Shown here piece by piece: positions 50,768-62,868 of a stretch of DNA of 64,000 bases (position 1 is its first letter; each line of letters begins with the position of its first letter). Origin of the DNA: Wyeomyia smithii (Eukaryota; Arthropoda; Insecta; Diptera; Culicidae); NCBI RefSeq assembly GCF_029784165.1, contig NC_073695.1:163292022-163356021 (forward strand), given 5' to 3'. A program made the position numbers and the translations under genes. The notes under the pieces were generated by a model. That model was not told the DNA's origin, made no database searches, and saw only the letters and a program-made list of their open reading frames with translations.

Positions 50768-51640
50768 TTTTGCCTTTCTCCTAGAAAGGTATAGCAATCA
50801 CTTGCAAAACCGAAAGTATAAAAGTGCTCCAAAGGGCCGAATGGCATATATCACACGACTCAGCTCGACGAGCTGAGCATTTTCTGTATGTGTGGGTGTG
50901 TATGTGTGTGTGTGTATGTGCAGATTTTTATTCTCACTCACTTTTCTCAGAGATGGCTGGACCGATTTTCATGAAATTAATTGCAAATGAAAGGTCTAGT
51001 TGCCCCATAAGACCCTATTGAAGTTCATTGTGATCGGATTTTTAGTTTAGAGGTCATGTATCAAAATGTAAAAATTATGAAACATCATTATCTCTAAAAC
51101 CACACATCCGATTTGAACAAAATTGGTTTCAAATGAACGGGCTACCTGAAAAACCCTTAACTTTTGAATTTTATGAGGATTGAACTTGTGGTTCTAAAGT
51201 TATGAAAAGCAACGTATTTGAAGACAGTTTAATCTCACTCATGTTTCTCAGAGATGGCTGAACCGATGCACATAAAATTAGTTTCAACTGGAAGGTCTAG
51301 TTACCCCATAAGACCCTATTGATTTGTTTTGCAATCGGACTATTACTTTGCCTGTTATGTTTAAAAATGTGAAATCCAGCTATGAAGAGGAACATATTCC
51401 GAAGACTACTTGGACTCACTCACTTTTCTCAGAGATGGCTGACCCGATTTCCACAAAATTAGTGTAAAATTAAAAGTATAGCTGCCTCATGATACCCTAT
51501 TGAATTTTACTGTAATCGGACTGTAACTTCGTTTGTAATGTACCGAAATGTGAAAATCAGGAAACATCATTATCTCAGAAACTACATAACCGATTTGATT
51601 AATATTATTATCAGATGAGCGGACTAGTTAAGGCTTAACT
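50768..51640. mobile_element. Hairpin-ended repeat, copy with preserved left end
   Basis: The left end gcctttctcctagaaaggta is at about 50770, followed by the same gggccgaatggc and gacgagctgagcattttctg phrases as copy 1, a short GT-rich run (50887-50920), and at least three ctcagagatggctg subrepeats (near 50948, 51247 and 51427). No right end was found, so it is 3'-truncated or decayed. Confidence 0.65.
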
Positions 51641-52150
51641 GATGAATTATGGTTGAACACGTGGTTTCAAATTTTGGCTGCCCTATACGTTCCCATTTCA
51701 TTTCATTTCATTATAATCGAACTTAAGCATCCGTTATATATTAAATTGTTAATGAAACAACGAAAGTCTATTATCTCAAAGATTACATGACTTATTTGAA
51801 CATAACTAGTGCCATACGACCGAGTAATCTCTCAACCTTACAAATAACAAACTTCATATCAATTTGATATGTGGCTCAAAAGTTTTGGAAAGACAAGAAA
51901 TTCAAAGACTATTGAAAGCTATACCTGGTTTGATCGATTTATGTGGCCTCAACATAATTTAAATGTGGTATCGTACGATTTGAACTTTCCAAATTCATTG
52001 ATTCCTTGCGATGTGTTAAAAATCTGCAAATGCACAACGAATCGGCAATAGGATATGATCAAAGTCAAATAACAAATCGTTTAAAATGATTGGTTTTATC
52101 GAAACGACAACATCTTCGACTTTTGGCTTCTCTACATCGCCTTAATTCTG
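51641..52150. other. No gene seen
   Basis: AT-rich; a 60-residue frame at 51869-52051 shows no similarity. Confidence 0.35.
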
Positions 52151-53435
52151 AATATATTCATATTGGGTGGTATTCGGTCATTTTCAGCAGGTTTTCTGGC
52201 ATCAATCTAACACCGGAAATACCCATATTGGGAGGTATTTAGTTATTTTAGTTGTTTTACAGAAACTAAAAGTGGTCGTCTTTAAATTCAAAATGGTGTC
52301 CTGAGTCAATGTTTGGTTTCTATGCATCATCTCGATTACGGAAATATCCATATTCAGTATTATTCGATCATTTTCGACTGTTTCCTAGAAGTTTCCATTT
52401 AGCAATTCCAAATTGTGCCTGAGGTCAATTGTTAGCTCATTGCATCATTCTGGTTCCAGAGATACTCATATTAGATGGTATTTGGTTATTTTAGGCTGTT
52501 TTTCATAAACCGGAAGTCGCCATTTTGGATTTCTAAATGGTATTTAAGATAATTTGTGGCCTCTAAGCGTCATTCTGGTTGAAGAAACACCCATATTGGG
52601 TGTTATTCGATCATTTTCGGCTGTTTCCCAGGAACCGGAAGTCGCCAACCTAGAATCCAAAATGGGGTCTGTGGTCGATTTCAGCTGCTGTGTATCATTC
52701 TAGATCCGGAGATATTCATGTTAGACGGAAATCGGCCATTTTTGGCTGTTTTCCAGAAACCAGAAGTTGCCATCCTACATTTAATAATGGTATCTGAGGT
52801 CAATGTTTAGCATCTTGCAACATTCTGGCTCCGGAGATACTCATGTTGGGTGTTATTTGGTCACTTTGGGCTGTTTTTCAGAAACCGAAAGTCATCATTT
52901 TGGACTTTAAAATTGCCTGTGAAATCAATTTCTGTCATCTGGGCGTAATTCTGGTTCCGAAAACATTCATATTGAATGGTATTTGGTCATTTCCGGCTGT
53001 TTGCCAGACACCGGAAGTCACCATCTTGAAATTCAAGATTGTGTCTGTGATCAATTTTTAGCTTCTGTGCATCTTTCTGGTTCCGGAGATACTCATATTT
53101 AATTGAAATCGTCCATTTCAGGCTGTTTTCCAGAAACCGGAAGTTGCCATCTTACCATTCGAAATGTTGTCTGAAGTCGATTTGTGGCTCCAGTGCATCG
53201 GTTCCGGAAATACCCATATTGGGTGGTATTTGGTCGTTTGCCGCTGTTTTTCCGAAACCGAAGTCGCCATTTTGGATTTCATAATGGCATTTGAAGAAAA
53301 TTTCGATAGATTTTTGCTCCTGTGTAGCATTCTAGATCCGGATATTATTATATTGGGAGGAAATCGGCCATTTCTGGCTGTTTTCCAGTAACCGGAAGTT
53401 GCCATCTTACAATCCAAAATGTGGCCTGAAGTCGA
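52151..53435. repeat. Tandem array, about ten units of roughly 125 bp
   Basis: Each unit contains, in order, attctggttccggagatac, tcatattgggtggtatt, tggtcattttcggctgttt, cagaaaccggaagt and cgccatcttggatt. Units begin near 52155, 52315, 52450, 52565, 52690, 52815, 52940, 53075, 53205 and 53330. Similarity between units is moderate, so the array is old. Frames on either strand translate the repeat and are not genes. Confidence 0.8.
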
Positions 53436-53985
53436 TTATGGAACAAATTTGTTACCATCAAAAACATTCACCTGCCAAATATGGTTCCATTTAGTTGGTT
53501 AGCTCTCGAGATGCGCAGAAATTTGTGTTTCATTTGTATGGCACCCTTCCCTTTCAAAAGAAGGAGGGGTGTCAAAATATTATGGACATATTTTTTACCA
53601 CTAAAAACATTTACCTGCCAAATTTGGTTCCATTAAGTTGATTAGTTCTTGAGATGTGCAAAAATTTGTGTTTCATTTGTATGGAACTCCTCCCTTACAG
53701 AAAAGGGAGGGACGTCCAACTATTATGGACATACTTGTCACCTCTTAAAACATCCACATGCCAAATTCGGTTTCATTTGCTTGTTTTGTTCTTGAGTTGC
53801 GCAGAAATTTATGTTTCATTTGTATGGGACCTCTCCCTTCAAGAAAAGGGAGGGGTCTCCAACTATCATAGGAACCTTTATCGGCACCAAAAACCCCTAC
53901 ATACAAATTTTTACGTCGATCGGTTCGGTAGTTTTCGAGCCTATATGGATCAGACAGACAGACAGACAAACAGACCGGACTTGAT
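53436..53985. repeat. Tandem array, three to four units of about 145-155 bp
   Basis: Units share gcagaaatttrtgtttcatt, tgtatgg, a ctcccttcaagaaaaggga inverted block and attatggacata, starting near 53510, 53650 and 53803. The array ends in cgatcggttcggtagttttc followed by cagacagacagacaaacaga. This tail is typical of a mosquito repeat type. The 126-residue plus frame across it is repeat-derived. Confidence 0.75.
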
Positions 53986-55439
53986 ATTTACATGTAAAGA
54001 TTACAACATCAATATTTTAGAACCTAAAGAGTGAATATACATTTATTGGATTGAAGCGTTCATGTAAATCTGTTTATTTATTTACAAAATTACCAACAGG
54101 CAGATATTACCCTAATGGTCACTATTACACTCAGGGGCGGATTAACGCGTAGGCGAAGCAGGCGCACAGTGGTCGGAAAGGACTGAAATCAGGTCGAAAT
54201 TAATAACTACTTAGGGTTGCCTCCTAGATGAACGATGTCTTCTCGAATATTGATCCTGAAACTATTGGCCAACTTTTGATAATGGCTAGGTAGTTCAAAA
54301 TTCCACCGCTAGGGCGGCGCTGTCGCTAATTTCTCAAGGAAGCAAAAAAGAAGGGTAATGTCTAAAGAAAGTTTGTAGAGAATAGTATTTTGAAAAACTC
54401 CTCCTTGGATATGAAATTAGTACATGATGTATTTTTTGAGTAATTTAGCAATTAATCTTAAAAAACATGATTTACGGCTACCTATAGCATGTCGAAGAAG
54501 GAAACCCCGAAAAATCTCGAATTTTACGAGCCAGATATATCAAAAAAAGTTTAGGTATGCGTAACGGCTATTAATGTGTAGGTAGTTTAAGTTTTAATTT
54601 TATGAGTGGCGCCCCAAGCTAACTTTGCTTGCTAAAAAATGGCTGCTTGCCCGTCGCACGGTCGTTTTTGTTTTTGATATTGTGAACGTTTCGGCGAAAA
54701 TTGCCCAGAAAACTTTGTTGTTCCTGTCTCTATGAACACGAGGGAACATTTTAGATTTTGAATGAGCGCGGGTAAAGGCGGGGATACCATTTAAAAATCT
54801 ACATAAAGTTGGAGTGACAAGTATTTTATTATACTTATTTTGTGGAGAGATTATTTCCATGAAACAACTATAAAAAGGATATCTGAAGTTGTTAGAATAC
54901 TAGAGTAAGGCCATATAATCATTTCGACACTACTGTAACATTCATTACTACTTCTGCATTCTGTAATAAATGACCTGGGTAAACAAATTGAAAATGGAGA
55001 AGTCGTGAGTGCAGAAGAAGCCTACTTTCTCAACTCAGTTAAATGTATGACAACATTAATTATCCGAATATTCTGATGATTTTTCACTAGCCTAAACCCT
55101 GCGAAAATGATTCCCGAAAAGGGCTTGCTCGATGCATCAAGTTGAAAAATTGACTTTTTTCCGACTTTATGCAATTTCAGACCACCGTGAGGCGGTCGCC
55201 TGCTCGTCAATCATCGAGGGGCGGCAAACAGACGGCTAATGCGTGTGTTTATTTTTTAAGCGACGAGGAAATTTTTTTCTCTCTAGCAGGATTTCGATTC
55301 ACGTGCGACGCGACCATCCACATTTTCATGTACTAACGTTGTACTAACACTCCACATGCCACAGTCTTCTCGCAAAATTTCAGCTCAGTCGGACTTCGAA
55401 AAGTGGTGCTCGAAGCGGTCAAAGTTTCACTTTTTCGGC
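53986..55439. other. No gene seen; possible decayed transposon ends
   Basis: caggggcggattaacgcgta at about 54134 resembles a hAT-type end, but no matching right end was found. Remaining sequence is AT-rich with short frames only. Confidence 0.35.
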
Positions 55440-55463
55440 CGAAAAAAATGCACAGGTAGTTCG

Positions 55464-57370
55464 GGGCTGGCATCACGGCTAACTAATAATACGTGCCCCG
55501 AAAGCTATCTGTTTAAGTTATTAATTTATAAGTGAATTAAGTGGCCAAACTTGTTAAAAAGTGTCAAGTTGTGATCTGTGATGCTTTGTCTAAGTGAGAA
55601 AAGTGAAGGTTTTGTGAAAAACACAGTGTTCTTTGCGTGAAAATAGTATTTTTTCCTCGAATTGCAATTGAAAATTGTAAGGCCAGCTAAGTTGCGCGAG
55701 TGTGAGTGCCTACTTTGTGCGTCGCGCTAACTAGCGGTTCGTTATTAACATGCGAAAATGGAATGCATGGCGGTGTGAGCGAAGAGAACAATAATATCTG
55801 GCGAGAGAGCGAAGAGATTAGTGTTGCGCTGTGTTTGTCGGCGTTTGTTTCGCTGGCACAGGCATAACCAAAATAAAACAGATGAGTATAAGTTTTTGTA
55901 TCAAACATTTTAAGAATGCATAGGCTCTGTGTGTAGTGGTTTTTAGCGGGTTTAGGACTTTGCCAGAAGTGTAAATATGTCATCTGTTGGGTGCACAAAG
56001 TGTGGTAGCTTTTCGGTTGCGGGTGGAGTTTTTTTTTATATTTACAAACCAGATTGTACGGTGCACTCTCACAGGTCAAAATTGGCAGTTTTACAATATA
56101 GTTTCAAAATTTATCATTCGAGCATGACAATGCGGCATGCGATTGATGCATCGTCTACAATTGTGAGTCCTGGCAGGGCGGTGACATTTTATTCAGTTCT
56201 ATGTTCTTGTTTTATGATTTTCCTAGCTTTTGGACAAATGTTGATATACATAAGTAACTTTTATTTAATTATGTTGAAATCGTTTTGGGCGTGAAAATAG
56301 TTCACGACAACTGAACTTTGATTGCAATTATTTTGGCATTTTAATAATAAACTTGGAACTCTGTTTTGTTTAATATGCTTATTTGCATTTTTTTAAGTTT
56401 TTGGGCTATGAATGCATGTAACTTTGTCAGTTTTTATATTCAGTAGGTGTCTTTTGTGCGAAACGTCGTGTCGCGTATGCGTCGGTAGGAGAAAATGGAG
56501 CGGTCGTCCATAATGCCCCGGTGAAACGCATCATCGGCCCGGGTGAGTTTTGTTTATCTAGGGGTTTCCGGAGTGCAGTGGGCACGCTATTGTTCACTTC
56601 GGGGAAGTCAGCTCAGTTTCGCGCACGTTATTTTGACAGCGCTCAGTGTAACTATCTTAATACAGCGGTTTCGGAGCTCAATGACCATTACATCGTTTAA
56701 TGCTCTGGTGTGCCTTGTGGGTTTTTTTACTCGCTCTAACGGTTCTTTGAGCTGGTACCAGTAGTTTGCGTTCGGCGTGCGGTGCGTTTTACGAAATTCA
56801 TTCGTTTCGAGGTAAATTTTAATAGTTCACGGGATGAAACGCGAAGTTTGGTGTGATACAGACTGTTGACGATTGGTTGCCGATGATACCTAGAAACTTC
56901 GATTCTCCTATATGCCGATACAGCGATCGTGATGCGGTTCTATTTATATCGTCTTCTGATGGCCGGTTACGCAGAGACCGAGAAATATCCATATCGGGCG
57001 CGAATTTGTGTAGAAAAGATCGCACCATCAACCTCGATGGATCCAGATCAATTCCTTTCCACTAACACTAATTCCTTCCTTTGATACTTGTGGATGATGC
57101 AGAGGATTCCTCGGTCTCTAGTAGCAACAAGTATTAAACTAACACTCCCGATATCCCTTCCTCTATTGATCTGCATTGGGCGTGGCCAGCTACGTTATTG
57201 ACCAGTGAAAAGAAAAATCACCAGGAATTGTACACTGAAAATGGCTTGCTACTCCTAGGCACCATTTTGACGGTTCTTTGTGCAATTTCAGCTGATTCTG
57301 GTCAATCGCGGGCAACACACGGGCGATCAAATATGCTATGCTATGCTATGCTATGCTATGCTATGCTATG
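55464..57370 (+). mobile_element. 1.9-kb retroelement-like insertion, copy 2, with 24-bp target duplication
   Basis: A different 24-base direct repeat (cgaaaaaaa...tagttcg) flanks it at 55440-55463 and 57371-57394, so this is an independent insertion in the opposite orientation to copy 1. It begins gggctggcatcacggctaac and ends with about seven tatgc units (57332-57370), longer than in copy 1. The 5' third has several ATGs but no long ORF; the best plus frames are 55977-56294 (105 residues, MSSVGCTKCGSF at the start), 56543-56764 and 56853-57065. The structure fits an internally deleted LINE or a long SINE-like parasite. No box A or B typical of tRNA-headed SINEs was recognised at the 5' end. 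Confidence 0.88.
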
Positions 57371-57394
57371 CGAAAAAAATGCACAGGTAGTTCG

Positions 57395-57595
57395 TAAAAT
57401 ATTCGATATTGAAAAAAATGGTCTTAGAAATGCATGAAACGCCGAGATCTGTCATAATCTCTTAAACTAATTATCTTAAACTTTTTTTGTAAAAATCAAT
57501 CCGTTCCATGCAGCAACCATTCTCTCAATCTTGTTGTTAGCGATGGTGTTAAGTCATGTTTTGATGCAATAGACTTTTTCAGTGTTTTTTTAGGT
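57395..57595. other. No gene seen
   Basis: Short AT-rich stretch between the 1.9-kb element and the poly(T) end of non-LTR element B. Confidence 0.4.
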
Positions 57596-57600
57596 TTTTA

Positions 57601-57963
57601 AATAGTTTATTTGACACGGCACGATACAATTTATGTTTAACTGAGCCAAGTACTTTTTTTTTTTAATTCTAAATTAGCAGGGAAAAAAGGGAGGCCTTTT
57701 CTTTATTCTCGCGGCCGACTACGAGCTAGTGGGGATTTAAGGTGAGAGGAGGGGTGTTACAATTTTGTTTTTAACTATTTTATATTACAGAATGTATTCA
57801 TTTGTACGTGGCTAACCAGTGATGTTCTATTTGAGCAGTTTTGGTCTGAGGTGTCTGCATAAACATAGAGATGCCGAGTCTTCGTTTTAGTGTCTCTAGC
57901 CGGGTGTATCATTCTCTTTCAGTTTGTGACAGAAATTGTATTCTAGCAAATAGATAAAATAAA
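57601..57963 (-). other. 3' UTR of non-LTR retrotransposon B
   Basis: Follows the ORF2 stop at 57964-57966 on the minus strand. Closely matches 21641-22001 of copy A. Confidence 0.8.
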
Positions 57964-60900
57964 TCAAATTTTAATGCCAGCATTTTTTATAAACCCGTAT
58001 AGCTGTGTCATGTACTGGAGATCACCACTTCCCAGAATGTCTCTAACGGGTACGTTCGGTTGTTTTCCTCGGGCCCGAAGGGAATCTATAAGCTCAGACC
58101 TAACACCACAGTATTCGGTACACGACCAAACAACATGCTCGATGTCATGGTAGCCATCGCCACAAACGCAGTGATTACTGTCTACAAGCCCTATACGAAA
58201 GAGATGCGTGTTTAACGTGTAGTGATTGGACATAAGTCTGAACATCACGCGAATGAAGTCCCGACCTACATCCAACCCCTTGAACCATGCTTTCGTCGAT
58301 ACCTTAGGAAAAATGGAATGTAGCCACCGTCCCAGTTCATCTGAGTTCCATGATGATTGCCAACTGTTGAGTGTTCTCTGACGCAAATGCTATAAAATTC
58401 ATCATAAGCAATTGGTCTTTCATAAATATCGCCATCAATAGCACCCACCTTAGCTAAAGAGTCAGCCTTTTCGTTACCCGGAATCGAGCAATGAGAAGGG
58501 ACCCACGCTAAGGTAACCCGGTAATTTTTATCTGTTAAAGCACTTAAAACCGCCGTATTTTCCCCAGGAAATACGGGGTGTGCTTCACAGGCTTCATTGA
58601 TCGCAGAGCCTCAATGGCACTGAGACTATCTGTGAAGATGAAGTAGTGGTCTATGGGTAGGGTTTCGATGATTCCAAGAGAGTACTGAATAGCAGCAAGT
58701 TCTGCGACGTACACGGAAGCAGGAGCATCGAGTTTGTAGGAGGCGGTAAAATTTTCGTAGAAAACACCGAAGCCAGTGGACTCATCTAAATTAGATCCGT
58801 CAGTGTAAAACCTTTTATCATAACTAACATGTTTAAACTTATTGGAAAAAATCTTAGGGATCTCTTGGGGTCGCAATTGATCCGGGATACCAGAAATGTT
58901 TTGTTTCATGGTGGTGTCGAAGAATATAGCATTATTAGAAGTATCTAAAAGTGCGACATTGGAGGAATCGTATGAAGAAGGATTAATATCTTGAGCCATA
59001 TAGTCAAAATATAAAGTCATAAATCTGGATTGAGATTGAAGGTCGACCAACCTCTCGAAATTTTCAATTACTAATGGGTTCATAACTGTGCATCGAATTA
59101 GCAACCGGTAAGAGAGATTCCAAAAACGATGTTTCAACGGAAGAATACCCGCTAACACTTCAAGACCCATCGTATGGGTCGACTGCATGCAACCCAAGGC
59201 AATACGCAAACAACGATATTGTATTCTCTCTAATTTTATAATGTATGTGTTCGCGGCGGAGCAAAAGCAGAAACAGCCGTATTCAAGAACTGACAATATC
59301 GTTGTTTGGTATAACCTTAGAAGGTCTCCTGGGTGAGCACCCAACCAAGTTCCGGTAATCGTACGAAGAAAATTAATCCTCTGTTGGCATTTTTGTGTCA
59401 GATACCTAATATGACAAGCCCAGGTGCATTTAGAGTCGAACCAGACCCCGAGATATTTAGCGACTAAAACCTGAGAGATCGTTTTACCCGTTAGTAGGAG
59501 CTGCAGCTGAGCTGGGTTATGCTTCCTAGAAAAAACGACCAGCTCAGTTTTCTCCGGAGAGAATTCGATACCCAGCTTAAGAGCCCATTCAGACAAAATG
59601 TCTAAGGTATCTTGCAATGGTCCTTGCAGATCGCTAGCCTCGCTACCAGTAATGGATACAACGCTATCGTCTGCAAGTTGCCTTAGCGTGCATGAATTTG
59701 CAAGACATTCATCAATGTCATTGACGTAAAAATTATATAAGAGAGGACTTAAACATGAGCCCTGGGGGAGGCCCATGTAACTAATTCGGGAAGTTGTCGA
59801 ATCGCCATGTGAGAAATACATATGCTTTTCTGACAACAAATTGAGCAAAAAGTTATTTAAATTTGGTGAAAGTCCCTGCGAATGAAGTTTCGCGCTTAAA
59901 ACTTTTACAGAGACAGAGTCAAAAGCCCCCTTAATATCCATGAACGCAGAAGCCATTTGCTCTTTTCGAGCAAAGGCTAGTTGAATTTCAGTAGAAAGCA
60001 ACGCTAGGCAATCGTTCGTCCCTTTGCCCCGGCGAAAGCCAAATTGAGTATCTAAAAGTAACCCGTTTGTTTCGACCCATTTGTCTAACCGTAAGAGGAT
60101 CATTTTCTCCATTAGTTTCCGGAGGCAAGAGAGCATCGCAATCGGCCCATATGAATTGTGATCAGAGGCAGGTTTCCCGGGTTTCCGAATAGCAATGACT
60201 TTTACCTCCCTCCAGTCATGCGGAACAATATTTAGCTCAAGAAACTTGTTGAACAAATTCAACAAGCGTCTTTTTGCAGAGTCGGGTAGATTCTTCAACA
60301 AGTTGAATTTTATTCTATCTAACCCTGGAGCCTTATTGTTGCACGACAGGAGAGCCATTGAAAATTCCAACATCGAAAATGGAGGCTCTTCCGTAGTTAC
60401 TAATAACGCGTCGCGAAAGGTTTTCTGTTCCGGTACAGAGTCCGGACAGACCTTTTTGGCAAAATCGAGTATCCAGCGATCTGAATACTCCTCGGACTCA
60501 TTCGAAACGTCACGGTTCCGCATGCGCCTGGCGGTATCCCAAAGAGTGCTCATCGCTGTTTCCCTCGACAACGCGTTTACGAACCGCCGCCAGTACCCGC
60601 GTTTTTTCGCCTTTACTAAGCTCTTCATCTGCCTGCCCAGTGCCTCGTACTTTCGAAGTAGGTTGACAGTGCCGTACTCCCGGTAGTCCTTATACGCCGC
60701 GGACCTTCGCGCGTACAGCTCAGAGCACTCTTTGTCCCACCATTTGTTGGGAGGGCGCTGTCTAATCGTTACCCCGGGTATCGGTTTCGTCTGAGCTTGA
60801 GTCGCGGCGTCGATTATCAAGCCAGCTAAGAACGCGTATTCTTCCTCCGGAGGAAGTTCCTCGTGAGTCTCGATAGATTCCGCTATAACAGACTCATAAC

Positions 60901-61645
60901 ACTTCCAATCAATATTACGTGTAAGGTCGTAGGAAATATTGATTGGGTTCGGGGGAGTTGAACCATTAGCAATTGATATAACGATTGGAAGATGATCGCT
61001 ACCGTGGGGATCGTTGATTACTTTCCACTGGCAATCTAGCGCTAGTGATGTCGAGCAAAGGGATAGGTCAAGCACGCTTTCACGTGCTGGAGGATTAGGT
61101 ACACGTGTCGCTTCCCCAGTATTCAAAACTGTCATATTGAAGTCGTCGATCAAGTTACAGATTAAAGAAGATCGGTTGTCGTCGTACAGTGACCCCCATA
61201 GCGAACAGTGAGAATTAAAATCTCCCAATATCAAAAAAGGCGCGGGAAGCAACTCTGCTATATCAGTGAGATGCCTCTGTTCAATCCGCGCGGATGGAGG
61301 GATATAAAACGAAACAAGGCATAGGTCTTTTCCATTCATATTCGTTTGAATGGCAACGACTTCAATATGCGAGATCGAGGGGAGGTCGATTCGGAAGAAG
61401 GAATAGCACTTTTTAATCCCTAAAAGTACCCCTCCACCGTGTGAGTCTCGATCTCGACGAATAATGTTAAAATCGTGGAAATTGAGTTGATCGTTTGAAT
61501 TGAGAAAGGTTTCACAGAGCGCAAATACGTCACAATTGTATGTATTTATTAAATGAGAAAATAGATCGAATTTGGGGATGATACTTCTGCAATTCCACTG
61601 TAATACAGTGATAAAATTCCTAACCTCTTTCGCCGTATTAGTCAT
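57964..61645 (-). pseudogene. ORF2: endonuclease, reverse transcriptase and RNase H, two frameshifts
   Basis: ORF2 carries out target-primed reverse transcription. The 1033-residue open frame (58544-61645) has an endonuclease domain at residues about 10-225 (LQWNCRS, GDFNSH at 141-146, GSDHLPI at 215-221), an RT at about 480-750 with FMDIKGAFD (568-576), GLPQGSCLSPLLYNF and LADD (657-660, where most relatives have F/YADD), and the first part of RNase H from TDGSN at 948. One base is missing in a run of A at about 58545, and another at about 58386, compared with copy A. After these, the rest of RNase H (WVPSHCSIPGNEKAD) and the cysteine-rich C-terminus continue to the stop at 57964. Its ATG overlaps the end of ORF1 by 8 bases (61638-61645), suggesting coupled translation. 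Two short lesions in homopolymers could also be assembly errors. Confidence 0.92.
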
Positions 61646-62868
61646 CGAAAGATATGATAGCTGAAATGAGGGGCCAAGTTGCTGCTAGTTGCTTCAAAAA
61701 GGTTTTCACTGTAGGAAGAAGGGCAAGAAGAATGTTTTGTAGGGGATCTGGTATGTTGAATGTTTTCAATATCCAGTCCACAATATCAGAAAATTTTATA
61801 AACCCTGTTTCTTTTTTATCTTCTGATCGAGAAATGGGTGCACGAGGGGTTTTTGGTGCCCCAGGAAGCGGTGGGTACTCCTGGTTTGATTTAAAATTAA
61901 AACCGGGAGGTACTTGCTTCGGTTTTTCTTCACCGCTTCCTTTTTGTGTTGGTTTATTGGTCATTCCGCTAGGGGTTATCTTGCGACCTTTGCGAGAAAG
62001 ATTAGGAGAGTTGATCATTCTCCTCTTCCTAGATCCTTCTGGCATGGCATAAGAACACCCTTCAACGGGATCGTCAGATGTACCCTCATCGGTTGGCAAA
62101 AAGGAAAAGATGTTTCCTGTCGAGGGTGGCTCAGCACTCTTCAGCATTTCTGCGAAAGAGCGCTTTGATCGTTCCTTGAGGGAACGCTTAATTTTTTTCT
62201 CGCGCTGTTTGTACGCGGGACACGCCGAAAGGTCATGCCGAGTTCCCTCGCAGTAAAGACACTTTTCAGTATCCTCACTGCAAGCGGTCTCAGCATGATT
62301 GCCTCCGCACTTGCTGCAGCGTGCCTTGTTGCAGCAGTAGGTGGCTGTATGACCTAACTGCTTGCAGTTTTGGCAATGCATGACCCGCGGTACGAACAGG
62401 CGTACAGGCAGACGAACCCTGTCCAAAGAGATGTAGTTCGGCAGTGCGGATCCGGCGAATGTTACACGGAAGGAATCCGAAGGGAAGAATTTCTTCTTCC
62501 CTTCTTCGATGGATACTGAATGCAATTGCTTGACATCCAGTATCTTTACATCTTGAATCAGGGGGTCCTTGAAGCAGCCAACCCCGTGACGCAAAATACC
62601 ATCGACCGTGAGGCTTCCTTCGGTAACCACACCGTCGATCTCCACGTCCTTGGCAGGGATGTACACTAGAGTGGCCGCATTTTATATGGCCGTTTTTGAA
62701 ACTATCGATCTTAATGAGCGCCGGGCTGATAAAGTTTCCTTTTGACCTCCACAATAAGCCACGAAAATTTGAAGTTGATCGGAGTTTATTTAATGGACCC
62801 ACAAAGCGCTCAAAGTTTGGAAATCGATTTATATGGAAAATTGGACGGTTTTTCTTATTTTCAAACAT
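61638..62868 (-). pseudogene. ORF1: RNA-binding Gag-like protein with three CCHC knuckles, one frameshift
   Basis: ORF1 coats the element RNA. The N-terminal part (RFPNFERFVGPLNKLRS, from the Met at 62866-62868) is in one frame up to about 62670, where a missing base in ataaaatgcgg shifts the frame, after which VYIPAKDVEIDGVVTEG and LTVDGILRHGVGCF follow. Three zinc knuckles stand at about 62216-62375: CQNCKQLGHTATYC, CSKCGGNHAETAC and CLYCEGTRHDLSAC. A basic Lys- and Arg-rich and Pro-rich tail follows. An upstream in-frame TAG just before the 62868 Met supports that start. Total length would be about 410 residues, normal for this group. Confidence 0.9.

Noticed and set aside
52843..53417. 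Short repetitive protein frames on both strands
   Set aside because: They translate the 125-bp tandem array; both strands give frames of similar quality.
54134..54160. hAT element end caggggcggattaacg
   Set aside because: No matching inverted end or 8-bp duplication was found downstream, so it is left as an unassigned motif.
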